A stretch of 64,000 bases of DNA, from the NCBI RefSeq assembly GCF_008806385.1, contig NZ_VZZK01000003.1:62001-126000 (forward strand). Reading direction: 5' to 3'. Below the pieces are notes generated by a model. That model was not told where the DNA came from, did no database searches, and saw nothing but the letters and a program-made list of their open reading frames with translations. The DNA is from Methylobacterium soli. Lineage in GTDB: Bacteria > Pseudomonadota > Alphaproteobacteria > Rhizobiales > Beijerinckiaceae. The position numbers and the translations under genes were made by a program. Below are positions 52,714 to 62,255 of the stretch, in pieces. How positions within the stretch are numbered: position 1 is the stretch's first letter; the number at the start of each line of letters is the position of its first letter.

Positions 52714-53727
52714 TCAGGACCTCGGGCCGCGCGAGCCGGCGCGCAGGAACAGGGCGGCGGCGGCGCTGAGGCCGGCGGCCAGGAGGGCGGTCGGGAGCGG
52801 CTGAAGGCTGCCGCGGGTATAGGCGCTGCGCCGCATGACGTAGCCCGGATGCGACCCGCGCGCCTGGCCATCCGGCTTGGTGACGTAGAGCGCCCCTTCC
52901 GGGTCGCGCGGGCTCTCGCTGCGGCGCTGGAGGGCGGTGATGGCGGGGCCAAGGCGGTCATAGGCGCCGGGCGCCAGGGTCTTGAAGTTGGACAGGACCT
53001 TGGCGGCCCCGCCCACGTAGATGTCGCGCTGCGGGTTCACGGCGGCGCTGAGGATCGCCTCCGCCACCTCGGCCGGCGGGTAGACCGGGGGCGGCAGCTT
53101 GGGCTCGCGGTCCGTGTAGTTGCGGGCGTGCTGCGGCAGCGGCGTGTCGATCGAGGCGGGCTTGATCAGGGTGACGCTCACGGGAACGCCCGCCTGCATC
53201 AGCTCCATCCGGAGAGTGTCGGTGAAGCCCTTGATGGCGTGCTTGCTGGCGCAGTACATGCCCTGCAGCGGGAAGGCCAGATCGGAGCCGACGCTGCCGA
53301 GATTGATCAGCGCGCCGCCCCTCGCCCGCATGTGCTCGACGGCCACCAGGGAGCCCAGCACCGTGCCCCAGAGGTTGGTCCGCAAGAGGCGCTCATGGTC
53401 GGCATCCGTCACCTCGGTGAGCGGCCCGTAGATCGTCAGCCCGGCATTGTTCACCCAGGTGTCGATGCCCCCGAAGGCCTCGACGGCGCGCTCGGCGATG
53501 CGCGCCACATCTGCGCGCTCCCCCACATCGGCGATGACGTGGATGGCCTTGCCGCCCTTCGCCTCGATCGCCGCCTGCACCTGCGCGAGGGCCGCCCCGT
53601 TGCGGGCAGCCAGAACCACGCGCGCCCCCCGCTCGGCCGCCATCTCGGCCGTGGTGAGCCCGATGCCGCTGGAGGCGCCGGTGACGACGATCACCTGCTC
53701 GTCGAGGGGTTTGTTCACGTGCGGCAT
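52714..53727 (-). CDS. short-chain dehydrogenase/reductase with C-terminal extension
   Basis: 337 residues from the ATG at 53727 (MPHVNKPLDEQVIVVTGASS). TGASSGIG coenzyme motif (residues 17-24), NNAG at about 95, catalytic Ser in LINLGSVGSDL and Tyr-Lys in GMYCASKHA. A C-terminal extension (residues 255-337) ends in a hydrophobic segment (LPTALLAAGLSAAAALFLRA) plus basic tail, probably membrane-anchoring. The long frame upstream of 53727 (to 54474) is antisense to the OpgC-like gene and not part of the protein. Downstream hydrolase is 3 bp away. Confidence 0.85.
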   Translation of the reverse strand: MPHVNKPLDEQVIVVTGASSGIGLTTAEMAAERGARVVLAARNGAALAQVQAAIEAKGGKAIHVIADVGERADVARIAERAVEAFGGIDTWVNNAGLTIYGPLTEVTDADHERLLRTNLWGTVLGSLVAVEHMRARGGALINLGSVGSDLAFPLQGMYCASKHAIKGFTDTLRMELMQAGVPVSVTLIKPASIDTPLPQHARNYTDREPKLPPPVYPPAEVAEAILSAAVNPQRDIYVGGAAKVLSNFKTLAPGAYDRLGPAITALQRRSESPRDPEGALYVTKPDGQARGSHPGYVMRRSAYTRGSLQPLPTALLAAGLSAAAALFLRAGSRGPRS

Positions 53728-53858
53728 GGGTTCTCCCGGCAGGATCTGGGCGGCGCAACGGCGCAGGCGCCGCCACCCTGCGGACAGCACCCGCAGGATC
53801 GTGCGGACCCAACGCTTGCAGCGGAAACCCGAAATACGCCCTGAGGTTGCGAAATCAC

Positions 53859-53921
53859 GCCTGCGGCCATTCGGACGCAGCGTGCGGCCATTCGGACGCA
53901 GCCTGCGGCCATTCGGACGCG
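53859..53921 (+). repeat. three tandem 21-bp repeats
   Basis: GC(C/G)TGCGGCCATTCGGACGC(A/G) occurs three times in direct succession (53859-53879, 53880-53900, 53901-53921). It lies between the divergent SDR and OpgC-like genes, where a regulator of either might bind as a helical-phased array (21 bp is two helical turns). Confidence 0.6.
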
Positions 53922-54075
53922 CCGCCGCGCCGCGATCGGCCGCCTTCGCCCAATGGTCACCTTTGCAGTTGGCGGCCGCAGACCGTATCAGGACGCGCCG
54001 CCCCGGCGATCCGCCCGGGTGATTTGCCCCCGGCCCTCGCAGCGCCGCCCTCAAGCCCCGGAGCTGTCCACCCCG

Positions 54076-55167
54076 ATGCGGGAACCGAACGCGATCGATT
54101 TCTGGCGCGGTCTCGCCCTGGTGACGATCTTCATCAACCACATCCCGGGCAATACCTTCGAGCGATACACCTACTCGCAATACGGCATCTCGGATGCCGC
54201 CGAGCTGTTCGTCTTCCTGGCCGGCTGGTCGATCGGCATCGCGACGCGCGGGCGCGACGGCCAGGCCGAGCCGCGGCTGAAGACCGTTCTGCGGCTCCTG
54301 TCGCGCACCATCGAGGTCTATCGGGCCCAGCTCACCGTGATGCTGATCGCGCTGGCGATGATCGCCGGCACGGCGCTCGTCCTCGACAACCCGCTCATCC
54401 TCGAATGGCACAATGCCGGGACCTTCTTCGCCGACCCGATCCAGTCCGTGGTGGGGGTGGTGCTGCTCTCGCACCAGCTCGGCTTCTTCAACATCCTGCC
54501 GCTCTACGTGGTGCTGCTCGGCATCGCGCCGGTCTTCGTGCTGCTGGCGCGGGTGAGCCGGGTCGCGGCGCTGACGCTCTCCGGGGGGCTCTACCTCGCC
54601 AGCCTGGTGGAGGAGTGGAACCTGCCCTCCTGGCCCGGCGAGGGCGACTGGTTCTTCGATCCGTTCTGCTGGCAGCTCCTCCTCGTCCTCGGCTTCGTGC
54701 TGCAGGATTGGAACCGCGAATCGGACAGGCTGCAGCTTTGGGCGCGCCGTCTGATGCCGGCCGGGATCGTGATCGTCCTCGTGGGGATCGTCCTGTCGGT
54801 GCTTGAGCTGCGCCCCGATCCGCTCTCGGTGCCGGAGCCGCGCCTTATTTTTACCTTTGACAAGACTTATCTCTCACCCGCGCGATTGATCCACTTCCTT
54901 GGGGTGCTCCTCGCCTTCCAGGCGGTATATCGCTTGGTTGCGCCGCGGATCGGGCCCGTGGTTCAATACTTGGCGCGGCTCGGCCGAAACTCGCTGGCTG
55001 TGTTCTCGATGGGCTCGGTACTCAGCCTTGGGGGGCAGCTGGTGCGCTTCTGGACGGGCGGCGGTCTCTTGATTGATATTCTGGTCATCAGCAGCGGCGT
55101 ATTGGCTCTGGGTTTCACCGCATGGTTCGTCGAATGGCGCTCCCGAAAGCCGCAGCCGCGCGCATGA
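54076..55167 (+). CDS. OpgC-like membrane acyltransferase
   Basis: 363 residues from the ATG at 54076 (MREPNAIDFWRGLALVTIFI) with about ten membrane helices. The start REPNAIDFWRGLALVTIFIN, then HIPGNTFERYT resemble OpgC (succinyl modification of osmoregulated periplasmic glucans in Brucella and relatives). The Asp/Arg near the start and the later GWSIGIATRG are typical. Its stop overlaps the SGNH gene by ATGA. It probably adds acyl groups to a surface or periplasmic glycan. Confidence 0.8.
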   Translation: MREPNAIDFWRGLALVTIFINHIPGNTFERYTYSQYGISDAAELFVFLAGWSIGIATRGRDGQAEPRLKTVLRLLSRTIEVYRAQLTVMLIALAMIAGTALVLDNPLILEWHNAGTFFADPIQSVVGVVLLSHQLGFFNILPLYVVLLGIAPVFVLLARVSRVAALTLSGGLYLASLVEEWNLPSWPGEGDWFFDPFCWQLLLVLGFVLQDWNRESDRLQLWARRLMPAGIVIVLVGIVLSVLELRPDPLSVPEPRLIFTFDKTYLSPARLIHFLGVLLAFQAVYRLVAPRIGPVVQYLARLGRNSLAVFSMGSVLSLGGQLVRFWTGGGLLIDILVISSGVLALGFTAWFVEWRSRKPQPRA

Positions 55168-56117
55168 CCGCGCGTCCGGCCCCGCGCTTCGCCGCGGCGG
55201 TCCTCCTGGCCGCCGGGCTCGGCCTCACCGCGGCCCGGGCCGAGGAGCCGCAGGCGGGTCTGCCCCCCGCTCCGGCGCCGATGGCGCCGTCGGCCCCTAC
55301 CATCGTGTCGCCGCCCAACGTCGCCGCGGCGGCGGGCGCCGAGCCGCTCGATCCGAGCCTGTCGCCGGAATGCCGGGTGCCCGGCTCGAAGCTCTACACC
55401 CTCGCCAAGCTCCGGGCCGTGAAGGCGGCCCTCAAGGAGAAGCGGCCCGTGCGGGTGCTCGCGGTCGGCTCGACCTCGGCCGGACCGGGTGCCTCGGCCA
55501 CCTACCCGATGAAGCTGGAGACGGCGCTGGAGCGCTCGCTCCCCGATGTCGACGTGGTGGTGGAGGCCCGCGGGCTGCAGGGCGAGATCGCCTCGGGGGC
55601 GGCCGAGCGCCTGCGCAGCATGGTGGCCGATGTCGAGCCCGATCTCGTGATCTGGCAGGTGGGCACCCACGACGCGCTGGCCCGCGTCGAGCTCGATGCC
55701 TTCGGGGACGCCCTCGACGAGACCGTGAAGTGGATCAAGTCCCACGAGATGGACGTGGTCCTGGTCGATCCGCTCTACACCGCGAGCCTCGCCGACGACG
55801 CCTATTACAACAGCGTCGTCCGCAAGGTTCAGGAGGTTGCCGCCCGCGAGGGCGTTCCCCTGGTCCAGCGCTACGAGGCCATGCGCTACCTCTCGGCGCG
55901 TGCGGAGAAGAGCGAGGGCCACATGCTGGGCAGCCGCTTCCGCCTCAACGATCTCGGGCTGCGCTGCATGGCCGAGCACGTCACCCGCGCCATCACCCTC
56001 TCGCTGCTGCAGCCCGACACCACCGGCACGGCCGGGCCCGTGCTGAAATCCGACCTGCCGCCCGCGGCGCGCGATCCGCGCGGCCCCCAGGTGAACCCGA
56101 CGCCGGACGCCCATTAA
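55164..56117 (+). CDS. exported SGNH/GDSL-like hydrolase
   Basis: 317 residues from the ATG at 55164 overlapping the OpgC-like stop (ATGA). Signal peptide MTARPAPRFAAAVLLAAGLG, cleavage after ARA (residue 26), a Pro/Ala linker, then an SGNH-like domain: VLAVGSTSAGPGASATYP (block I, Gly-Ser), IWQVGTHDALARVE (block III with Gly-Thr-His instead of GxND) and a C-terminal HMLGSRFRLNDLGLRCMAEH. The Asn of the classical block III is not obvious, so activity is uncertain. Probably modifies or removes acyl groups from the glycan made nearby. Confidence 0.7.
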   Translation: MTARPAPRFAAAVLLAAGLGLTAARAEEPQAGLPPAPAPMAPSAPTIVSPPNVAAAAGAEPLDPSLSPECRVPGSKLYTLAKLRAVKAALKEKRPVRVLAVGSTSAGPGASATYPMKLETALERSLPDVDVVVEARGLQGEIASGAAERLRSMVADVEPDLVIWQVGTHDALARVELDAFGDALDETVKWIKSHEMDVVLVDPLYTASLADDAYYNSVVRKVQEVAAREGVPLVQRYEAMRYLSARAEKSEGHMLGSRFRLNDLGLRCMAEHVTRAITLSLLQPDTTGTAGPVLKSDLPPAARDPRGPQVNPTPDAH

Positions 56118-56202
56118 CCCGGCCGCAACGGCCACGGGGCTAGACCGGTCCGCCGCTCTGCCCGCGAATCCGTCGCCGGGCGCGTTCCGGCGCGGGGCCC
56201 GG

Positions 56203-57564
56203 ATGGCAGCCAGCATCGCAGCGGGATCGTCACGCGGCACGGCTTTCGGCCGCCTCAGGGCCCTGCGGCGCGGGCCCGCCCGGGCCGCCCTCGACGTCTT
56301 CGCCATCCGCATCGCGGCCGCCGGCTTCGCCTACGGCGCCCAGGTCCTGATGGCCCGCCTGATGGGGGGCGCCGAGTACGGCATCTTCGCGAGCGTCTGG
56401 GTCTGGACCGCCATCCTGGGCCACACCGCGACCCTCGGCCTGTCGCAGGGGGCCTGCCGCTTCCTGCCGGCCGAACAGGCCCGCGGCGACCTCGACGCCG
56501 CCCGCGGCTTCCTCCTGGGCGGGGCGCTGGCGACGCTTGCCGCCGCCCTCGCGCTGACGCTTGCGGGCCTCGCGCTCACGGCCTTCGCGGGTGGGCGGGT
56601 GGCCGCGCCCTACGTCGCCCCCCTGGCGATCGCGGCCCTCGTCCTGCCGCTCTTCGCGCTCCAGGATTATCTCGAGGGCGTGGCGCGCAGCCAGAACTGG
56701 GCCGTGCTCGCCATCGCCCCGCCCTATCTGCTGCGGCAGGGCCTGATCATGGCCGCGATGGTGGGCTCCGTTCTCCTCGGAGCCCCGGCGCAGGCGAGCG
56801 TCGCCCTCTCCTGCACCCTCCTGGCCACGGGCGTCGCGGTGGCGCTCCAGGCCGTCCTCCTGATCGTCCGGCTGCGGCGCGTCCTGCCGCCGGGGCCGCG
56901 CCGGTTCCGCTGGCGCATCTGGCTCGGCGCCTGCCTGCCGATCTCGGCGGTCGATCTTGCCGCCGCGGGGTTCGGCTTCGTCGATGTCGTGGTGCTGGGC
57001 TTCCTGCTTCCGCCGGCGGCGATCGGGCTCTATTTCGCGGCCACCCGCATCCAGCAGCTCGTCGTCTTCGTGCATTACGCGGCCTCCGCGGCGACCGCCC
57101 AGCGCTTCAGCGCGCTCCACGCGCAGGGCGAGCGCGCGGCCCTGGCCGCCCTCGTCCGGCGCCAGGGCCAGGCCGTCTTCGGGGCGACCGCGCTCGTCGG
57201 GCTCGGCCTCGTGGCGGCCGGCCCTCTCCTCCTCGGGCTGTTCGGGCCGGAGTTCCGCGACAGCCTGCCGATCCTCGCCGTCCTCGTCGCGGGCAGCGTC
57301 GGGGCCGCCCTGTTCGGTCCGGCCGAGGACCTCCTGACCATGCTCGGCGGCGAGCGCCTCTGCGCCGTGATCACGGCCGCGATGCTGGGGCTCGCCGTGC
57401 TCGCCTGCCTAGTGCTGGTGCCCTGGCTCGGGCCGATCGGGGCCGCCCTGGCGCTCGCGGGCGTCACCCTCCTGCGGGGCTTTGCCCTGGCGCGCGCCGC
57501 CCGGTCGGTGCACGGGCTTGCGACGCCGGTCTGGTCCCGGCTGACGACGCGGCCCGCCCGATGA
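56203..57564 (+). CDS. Wzx-like flippase (MOP superfamily)
   Basis: 453 residues with about 12-14 hydrophobic helices. The first (AALDVFAIRIAAAGFAYGAQ) and the repeated G/A-rich helices (LSQGACRFLPAEQARGDLDA loop, LLLGLFGPEFRDSLPILAVL) fit oligosaccharide-PP-undecaprenol flippases. Moves lipid-linked repeat units across the inner membrane. Stop overlaps the next start by ATGA, making it and the GNAT-like gene a pair. Confidence 0.85.
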   Translation: MAASIAAGSSRGTAFGRLRALRRGPARAALDVFAIRIAAAGFAYGAQVLMARLMGGAEYGIFASVWVWTAILGHTATLGLSQGACRFLPAEQARGDLDAARGFLLGGALATLAAALALTLAGLALTAFAGGRVAAPYVAPLAIAALVLPLFALQDYLEGVARSQNWAVLAIAPPYLLRQGLIMAAMVGSVLLGAPAQASVALSCTLLATGVAVALQAVLLIVRLRRVLPPGPRRFRWRIWLGACLPISAVDLAAAGFGFVDVVVLGFLLPPAAIGLYFAATRIQQLVVFVHYAASAATAQRFSALHAQGERAALAALVRRQGQAVFGATALVGLGLVAAGPLLLGLFGPEFRDSLPILAVLVAGSVGAALFGPAEDLLTMLGGERLCAVITAAMLGLAVLACLVLVPWLGPIGAALALAGVTLLRGFALARAARSVHGLATPVWSRLTTRPAR

Positions 57565-58700
57565 TTCCCCGGCAGCGCCGAACCCCGTTCCAGATCGACT
57601 GCGTCGACGCGTCGAGCCTCGCGCAGGACGCGCGGGGTTGGGACGACCTGGTCGAGCGGGCCCTCGACCCGCATCCGCATTTCAGCCGCCACGTCCTCGC
57701 CGCGCACGCGGCGGCCGGACTCGCGGGCGCGGATCTGCGCCTCGTCGCGGTGCGGCGCCACGGGCGCCTCGTCGCCGCCCTGCCCTACCGGATGCGGCGC
57801 GACCTCAGCGGCCTCGGCGGCCACGTCGCGCGCCCGTTCCTGTCGCCCCTCGTGACCGCGACGACGCCCCTCGTCGGGCGCGATGCGGATGGCCCCGAGA
57901 CCTTCGCGGCCCTGGTCGCGGGTCTCGCCGACGCGTCCGGCGGCCGGGCGTGGCGCTGGCCGCTCCTGCCGGCGGAATCGGCTGTCGGAAAGGGCCTCCT
58001 GGCGGCGATGGCGCGAGCCGGCTGGGCCTGCGGGCGCGTCGCCGCATTCGAGCGCCCGATCCTCGACCGGCGCGCGAGCCACGACGCCTACCTTCAGGGG
58101 CATCCGCACCGCGCGCGCTTCAAGGATCTGCGGCGGCGGGAGCGGCGCCTCGCGGAGGCCGGCGCCGTGACCTTCGAGACGGCGCAGGCCGGCCCCGCCC
58201 TGGCGGCGGCCGTCGAGGCCTTCCTGGCGCTGGAGCGGGCGGGCTGGAAGGGCGCAGCCGGCACCGCCATGGCCTGCCGGCCGGAGGGCGCGGCCCTCGC
58301 GCGGGCCTTGTTCAGGGGCACGGATGGCCCCGTGACCCCGCGCGCCGACCTCCTGCGCCTCGACGGCCGCCCGATCGCGATCAGCCTCGCGCTGGTGGGA
58401 GGCGGCACCGCGACGCTGTTGAAGACGGCCTATGACGAGACCCTTCGCGCGACCGCGCCGGGCCTGCTGCTCGAGGCCGCGATCGTCCGGGCGATGCACG
58501 AGACCGGCTTTGCCCGGCGCCTCGACTCGGCGGCGCTCGCGGGCTCCGCGCTGGAGAGCCTCTACGGCGAGCGCGAGACCATCGCGGAGATCGTGGCGGT
58601 GCCGCCCGGCGGAGGCCTGTCCCTGGAGCGGCGCCTGCGGCTCGCCCGGTTCGAGCACGCGGCCCGCGCCGAGGCCAAGCGCCTGCTGCGCCGTCCCTGA
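57561..58700 (+). CDS. GNAT-fold (Acetyltransf_6, BioF2-like) protein
   Basis: 379 residues resembling the CelD/BcsL-type family found in polysaccharide clusters. Core segments: ADLRLVAVRRHGRLVAALPY, RARFKDLRRRERRLAEAGAV, AVEAFLALERAGWKGAAGTA, GTATLLKTAYDETLRATAPG and LLLEAAIVRAMHETGF. Possible acyltransferase acting on glycan precursors. Coupled to the flippase by ATGA overlap. Ends four bases before the convergent cytochrome gene. Confidence 0.78.
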   Translation: MIPRQRRTPFQIDCVDASSLAQDARGWDDLVERALDPHPHFSRHVLAAHAAAGLAGADLRLVAVRRHGRLVAALPYRMRRDLSGLGGHVARPFLSPLVTATTPLVGRDADGPETFAALVAGLADASGGRAWRWPLLPAESAVGKGLLAAMARAGWACGRVAAFERPILDRRASHDAYLQGHPHRARFKDLRRRERRLAEAGAVTFETAQAGPALAAAVEAFLALERAGWKGAAGTAMACRPEGAALARALFRGTDGPVTPRADLLRLDGRPIAISLALVGGGTATLLKTAYDETLRATAPGLLLEAAIVRAMHETGFARRLDSAALAGSALESLYGERETIAEIVAVPPGGGLSLERRLRLARFEHAARAEAKRLLRRP

Positions 58701-58704
58701 CGCC

Positions 58705-59025
58705 TCAGCCGGGCGGCAGCACCTCGATCTGAAGCCCGCCGTAATAGGCCGAGAGGTCGGCGATGTCGGCGTCGGAGAGTTCCTTCGCCACCACGTTCAT
58801 GATCTCGTTCCGGCGCGTGCCGTCCCGGTACTCGGTCAGCGCCTTGATGAGATAGGGCTCGACCTGGCCCGCGAGGTTCGGCGCCTCGGGCAGCTTCGAG
58901 AGCCCGTCCATGCCGTGGCAGGTTTGGCAGGCGACGGCGCGCTTGCGCCCGGCCGCGGCGTCACCCGCCTCGGCGGCGGTGACGGTCCAGAGGACAACGA
59001 GGCTCAGGCAGGCAAAACGCAGCAT
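58705..59025 (-). CDS. c-type cytochrome, 106 aa
   Basis: Signal peptide (MLRFACLSLVVLWTVTAAEA) and haem-binding CQTCH (about residue 32) with an axial Met in RRNEIMNVVAKELSD. Single-haem periplasmic cytochrome; ADLSAYYGGLQIEVLPPG at the end. An ATG four codons upstream (59037) is an alternative start. It follows the sugar dehydrogenase by 66 bp on the same strand and is its likely electron acceptor. Confidence 0.9.
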   Translation of the reverse strand: MLRFACLSLVVLWTVTAAEAGDAAAGRKRAVACQTCHGMDGLSKLPEAPNLAGQVEPYLIKALTEYRDGTRRNEIMNVVAKELSDADIADLSAYYGGLQIEVLPPG

Positions 59026-59103
59026 CGCGGGTCTCACGCGTGGCTCGGGACGAGGCGGGCCCCTCCCGGATCGGAGGGGCCCGCCCTTGCGGCAACGATG
59101 GGG

Positions 59104-60411
59104 CTACTTGCCCTCGTAGGAGATGCGGTAGATCGCGCCCGCGGTGTCGTCGGAGACGAGCAGGGACCCGTCGAGCATCACCGCGACGTCGACGGGACGG
59201 CCGAGATACTCGCCGTCACTCGTCAGCCAGCCCTCGGCGAAGGGCTTCGGCTGGCCCGCGCTGCCGTCCGGGTTGACCGGCACGAACATGATGCGGGCGC
59301 CGATCGGCTGGGTCCGGTTCCAGGAGCCGTGCTCGGCCGTGAAGATGCCGCCCCAGTAGCGCTCCGGGAACATCTTGCCGCTGTAGAAGGTCATGCCGAG
59401 ATCGGCCGCGTGCGGCGGCAGCTCGGCCTGGGGGAACACCGCGTCCTTCGGGGGCGCCGCATCCTTGTACTCGGTGGTGCGGACATGGCCGCCGCCGAAC
59501 CACGGGAAGCCGAAATTCTCCCCGGCCTTGGTGGCGCGGTTCAGCTCGCCCGGCGGCTGGTCGTCGCCCATGCCGTCGACCTGGTTGTCGGTGAACCACA
59601 GGGCCTTGTCGCTGGCGCTGAAATCCATCCCCACCGAGTTGCGCACCCCCGTGGCGTAGACTTCCCGGTTCTTGCCGTCGGCATCGATCCGGATGATGCC
59701 GCCGATCCCGGCCTTGGTGTAGAGATCGAGCTTGTCCTGGGGCGGCACGTTGTAGGGCTGGCCGAGCGCGATGTAGGTCTTGCCGTCGGCTCCGACCCGG
59801 CACACGCGCGCCGTGTGGTTGTAGCTCTCCTCGGAGGCCGGGATCAGCTCGCCCTGCTTCACCAGCACGCCGGCCGCCACGTCGGGATTCTCGTAGAAGA
59901 ACTCGGCCGCCGGGAAGGCGAGGACCCGGTTCTGCTCCACCACCGTCAGGACGCCGTCGCGGGAGAAGCAGACGCCGTTCGGGACCTTGAAGTCGATGCC
60001 GGGCGCGAAGGCGCGCACCTCGTCGGCGACCCGGTCCTTGTCCCGGTCCGTCACCGTGTAGACCTTGGTCTTGCGGGTTCCGACGAAGACCACGCCGGCA
60101 TTCGGCCCCACCGCCAGCGCCCGGGCATCCGGCACGATGGCGTAGAGATCGATCTTGAAGCCCTCGGGCAGCTTCACCTTGGTGAGGATGCGGCGGATCG
60201 CGTCGGCGCGCTTGCCGGTCTGCGGGATCTCGGGCGCCGCGGCCGTGCCGGTGCTCTGGAAGGCCTGGAGCTTCTCGAGATCGTCGGCCTTCGCCTTGGT
60301 GGCCGCCGGCGGGGCGCCCTGCGCGCGCGCCGGCGCGGACAGCGTCGTCACGAGGGCGGTCGTTCCCATCACGAGCGCGGCAAAGGTCACGGCAACAGCA
60401 GCAGATCGCAT
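59104..60411 (-). CDS. PQQ-dependent sugar/sorbosone dehydrogenase-like
   Basis: 435 residues. Signal peptide MRSAAVAVTFAALVMGTTAL with cleavage after ARA (residue 30). Beta-propeller of the glucose/sorbosone dehydrogenase (GSDH) kind: DLYAIVPDARALAVGPNAGV, VPNGVCFSRDG, ESYNHTARVCRVGADGKTYI, TGVRNSVGMDFSASDKALWF, GENFGFPWFGGGHVRTTEYK, FTAEHGSWNRTQPIGARIMF. Oxidises an aldose or aldehyde in the periplasm using PQQ and Ca; electrons go to the adjacent cytochrome c. Fits methylotroph lifestyles with abundant PQQ, though the substrate is unknown. Confidence 0.87.
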   Translation of the reverse strand: MRSAAVAVTFAALVMGTTALVTTLSAPARAQGAPPAATKAKADDLEKLQAFQSTGTAAAPEIPQTGKRADAIRRILTKVKLPEGFKIDLYAIVPDARALAVGPNAGVVFVGTRKTKVYTVTDRDKDRVADEVRAFAPGIDFKVPNGVCFSRDGVLTVVEQNRVLAFPAAEFFYENPDVAAGVLVKQGELIPASEESYNHTARVCRVGADGKTYIALGQPYNVPPQDKLDLYTKAGIGGIIRIDADGKNREVYATGVRNSVGMDFSASDKALWFTDNQVDGMGDDQPPGELNRATKAGENFGFPWFGGGHVRTTEYKDAAPPKDAVFPQAELPPHAADLGMTFYSGKMFPERYWGGIFTAEHGSWNRTQPIGARIMFVPVNPDGSAGQPKPFAEGWLTSDGEYLGRPVDVAVMLDGSLLVSDDTAGAIYRISYEGK

Positions 60412-60530
60412 GGACGTCCTCCCGGCGCCGCCACTCTGGGATCGGGCGGTCCGGGAGAGTGATAGGCCGCGCAAGCGTCGCGGCAAGGGCCGAGCCTGAC
60501 GCCGGGCCGGCCTTTGAAGGCGCGGGCGCC

Positions 60531-62033
60531 TCAGGCGACCTTGCGCGGCACCAGCCGCTCGCTCGCCAGCGCCTCGTCGGCGCCGGATATCCCGGCCTCG
60601 GTGTATTCCGCGTCCTCGTTCACCCGCCAGATGTCGTGACGCCGATGCCCGGCGAGGATGTTCTCGACGGTGAGCATCGCGGTCATCATGGCGTGGTCCT
60701 GGTTGTTGTACTTGTGCATGCCGTTGCGGCCGACGAGGTGCAGCGTCGGGAAGTCCCGCTCCAGTTCCAGGCGCACGGCCGCGACATTGTCGCGGTAGGT
60801 CTCGTCGTAGACCGGGTAGGCCTTGGGCTGGCGCACCACGCAGGCATCCACCACCTCGTCCGGCGCGATCAGGCCGATCTTGCCGATCTCGGCCTTGGCG
60901 AGCGCCACGAGGTCGTCGTCGGAGGCGGTCCAGAGGCCGTCCCCCTCGAAGCAGAAATATTCGAGGCCGAGGCAGGTATAGCCCGCCTCCGGCACCATCT
61001 CGGGCGACCACGAGCGGAAATTCTGCACCCGCCCGACCTGCACCGAGGGATCGTGGATGTAGATCCAGTTGTCGGGGAAATCCGCGCGCGACTTGGCGAT
61101 CAGCGCCACCGTGAGGAAGTCGCGGTATTGCAGGGCGCGGGCGTTGAAGGTGCTCAGCGGGCGCGGCTTGATCGCATCCACGAGGTCGCGCACCGGCGCC
61201 GACGAGATCAGGTTGCGCGCCGTGTAGGTCTCGCGCGAGCCGTCGCGGCGGATCACCGACACGGTCCAGATTCCGGTGGCGGCATCGAAGCTGAGGCCGT
61301 CGACGCCGCGGTCGAGGAGCACGCGCCCGCCCTGGTCCGCGATCCTGGCGGCGGCCGCCTCCCACATCATGCCGGGGCCGCGGCGCGGGTAGCGGAAGGA
61401 TTCGATCAGGGTCTTGATCACCGGCTCGCCGGCCCTGCGCTTCGGCCGCAGCCCCAGCGAGCGGACCAGCGCGTCGCGGATCGCGGCGCCGAGATCGAGC
61501 CCCTTGATGCGCTGCGCCGCCCAATCGGCCGAGATCGCGTCGCAGGACATGCCCCAGACCTTCTCGGTGTAGGTCTTGAAGAAGATCGAGAACAGGCGCT
61601 CGCCGAACTGGTTGCGGACCCAGTCGTGGAAGCTCTTCGGCTCCGCGATCGGCCTGGCCCGGGCGTAGAGATAGGACAGGACGCAGGCCGTGCTCTGCAG
61701 CAAGCCGAGATTGCGCAAAGCCTCGAAGGCCTTGAGCGGATAGGCGTAGTACTTGCCCTTGTAGTAGATCCGCGACAGCCGCGGACGCTCGATGAAGTCG
61801 TCGGGCAGGATCTCGTCCCAGAGATCCACCACCGCCTTCGCCTTGGAGAAGAAGCGGTGCCCGCCGATATCGAACAGATAGCCGTTATGCGCCACCGTGC
61901 GGCTGATGCCGCCGACCTGATTCGGATCCCGCTCCAGCACCAGCACGTCGCGCCCCTGCTTCGACAGGAGGTAGCCGGCGGTCAGTCCGGCCGGGCCGGC
62001 GCCGATCACCAGCGTCTCGGTGTGGTAGCTCAT
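60531..62033 (-). CDS. FAD/NAD-binding oxidoreductase, UGM-like
   Basis: 500 residues from the ATG at 62033 (MSYHTETLVIGAGPAGLTAG). Dinucleotide-binding GAGPAGLTAGYLL, ERDPNQVGGISRT, GHRFFSKAKAVVDLW (residues 60-80), YAYPLKAFEALRNLGLLQST, TYTEKVWGMSCDAISADWAA, FRYPRRGPGMMWEAAAARIA and C-terminal VGRNGMHKYNNQDHAMMTAM. These match flavoproteins related to UDP-galactopyranose mutase found in polysaccharide clusters. Probably modifies a nucleotide sugar. Transcribed away from the GT-C gene, with a 222-bp divergent promoter region. Confidence 0.8.
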   Translation of the reverse strand: MSYHTETLVIGAGPAGLTAGYLLSKQGRDVLVLERDPNQVGGISRTVAHNGYLFDIGGHRFFSKAKAVVDLWDEILPDDFIERPRLSRIYYKGKYYAYPLKAFEALRNLGLLQSTACVLSYLYARARPIAEPKSFHDWVRNQFGERLFSIFFKTYTEKVWGMSCDAISADWAAQRIKGLDLGAAIRDALVRSLGLRPKRRAGEPVIKTLIESFRYPRRGPGMMWEAAAARIADQGGRVLLDRGVDGLSFDAATGIWTVSVIRRDGSRETYTARNLISSAPVRDLVDAIKPRPLSTFNARALQYRDFLTVALIAKSRADFPDNWIYIHDPSVQVGRVQNFRSWSPEMVPEAGYTCLGLEYFCFEGDGLWTASDDDLVALAKAEIGKIGLIAPDEVVDACVVRQPKAYPVYDETYRDNVAAVRLELERDFPTLHLVGRNGMHKYNNQDHAMMTAMLTVENILAGHRRHDIWRVNEDAEYTEAGISGADEALASERLVPRKVA

Positions 62034-62255
62034 CCGCAACTCCGGCCCATCCGCTCGCGCGGCCAGGATTCCGGGGCGCGCGCTGGGAAATTCTGCCGCC
62101 AGGATGGTTAAGGAAGCCCTCCGGTCCCCGGGCACGCGGCGAGCGTCGCGGGTTTGACCCATCCTTAACGCCGGCGCGCCACTCTGCCGCCGGGCTCAGA
62201 GGGGCACGGCGATGACGGCGGCGAGCGGGCGGGGACGGTCTTGCGGAGCCGTGCC

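Noticed and set aside
53859..53921. CRISPR or rRNA-like structure
   Set aside because: Three directly abutting 21-bp units without spacers; a simple tandem repeat.
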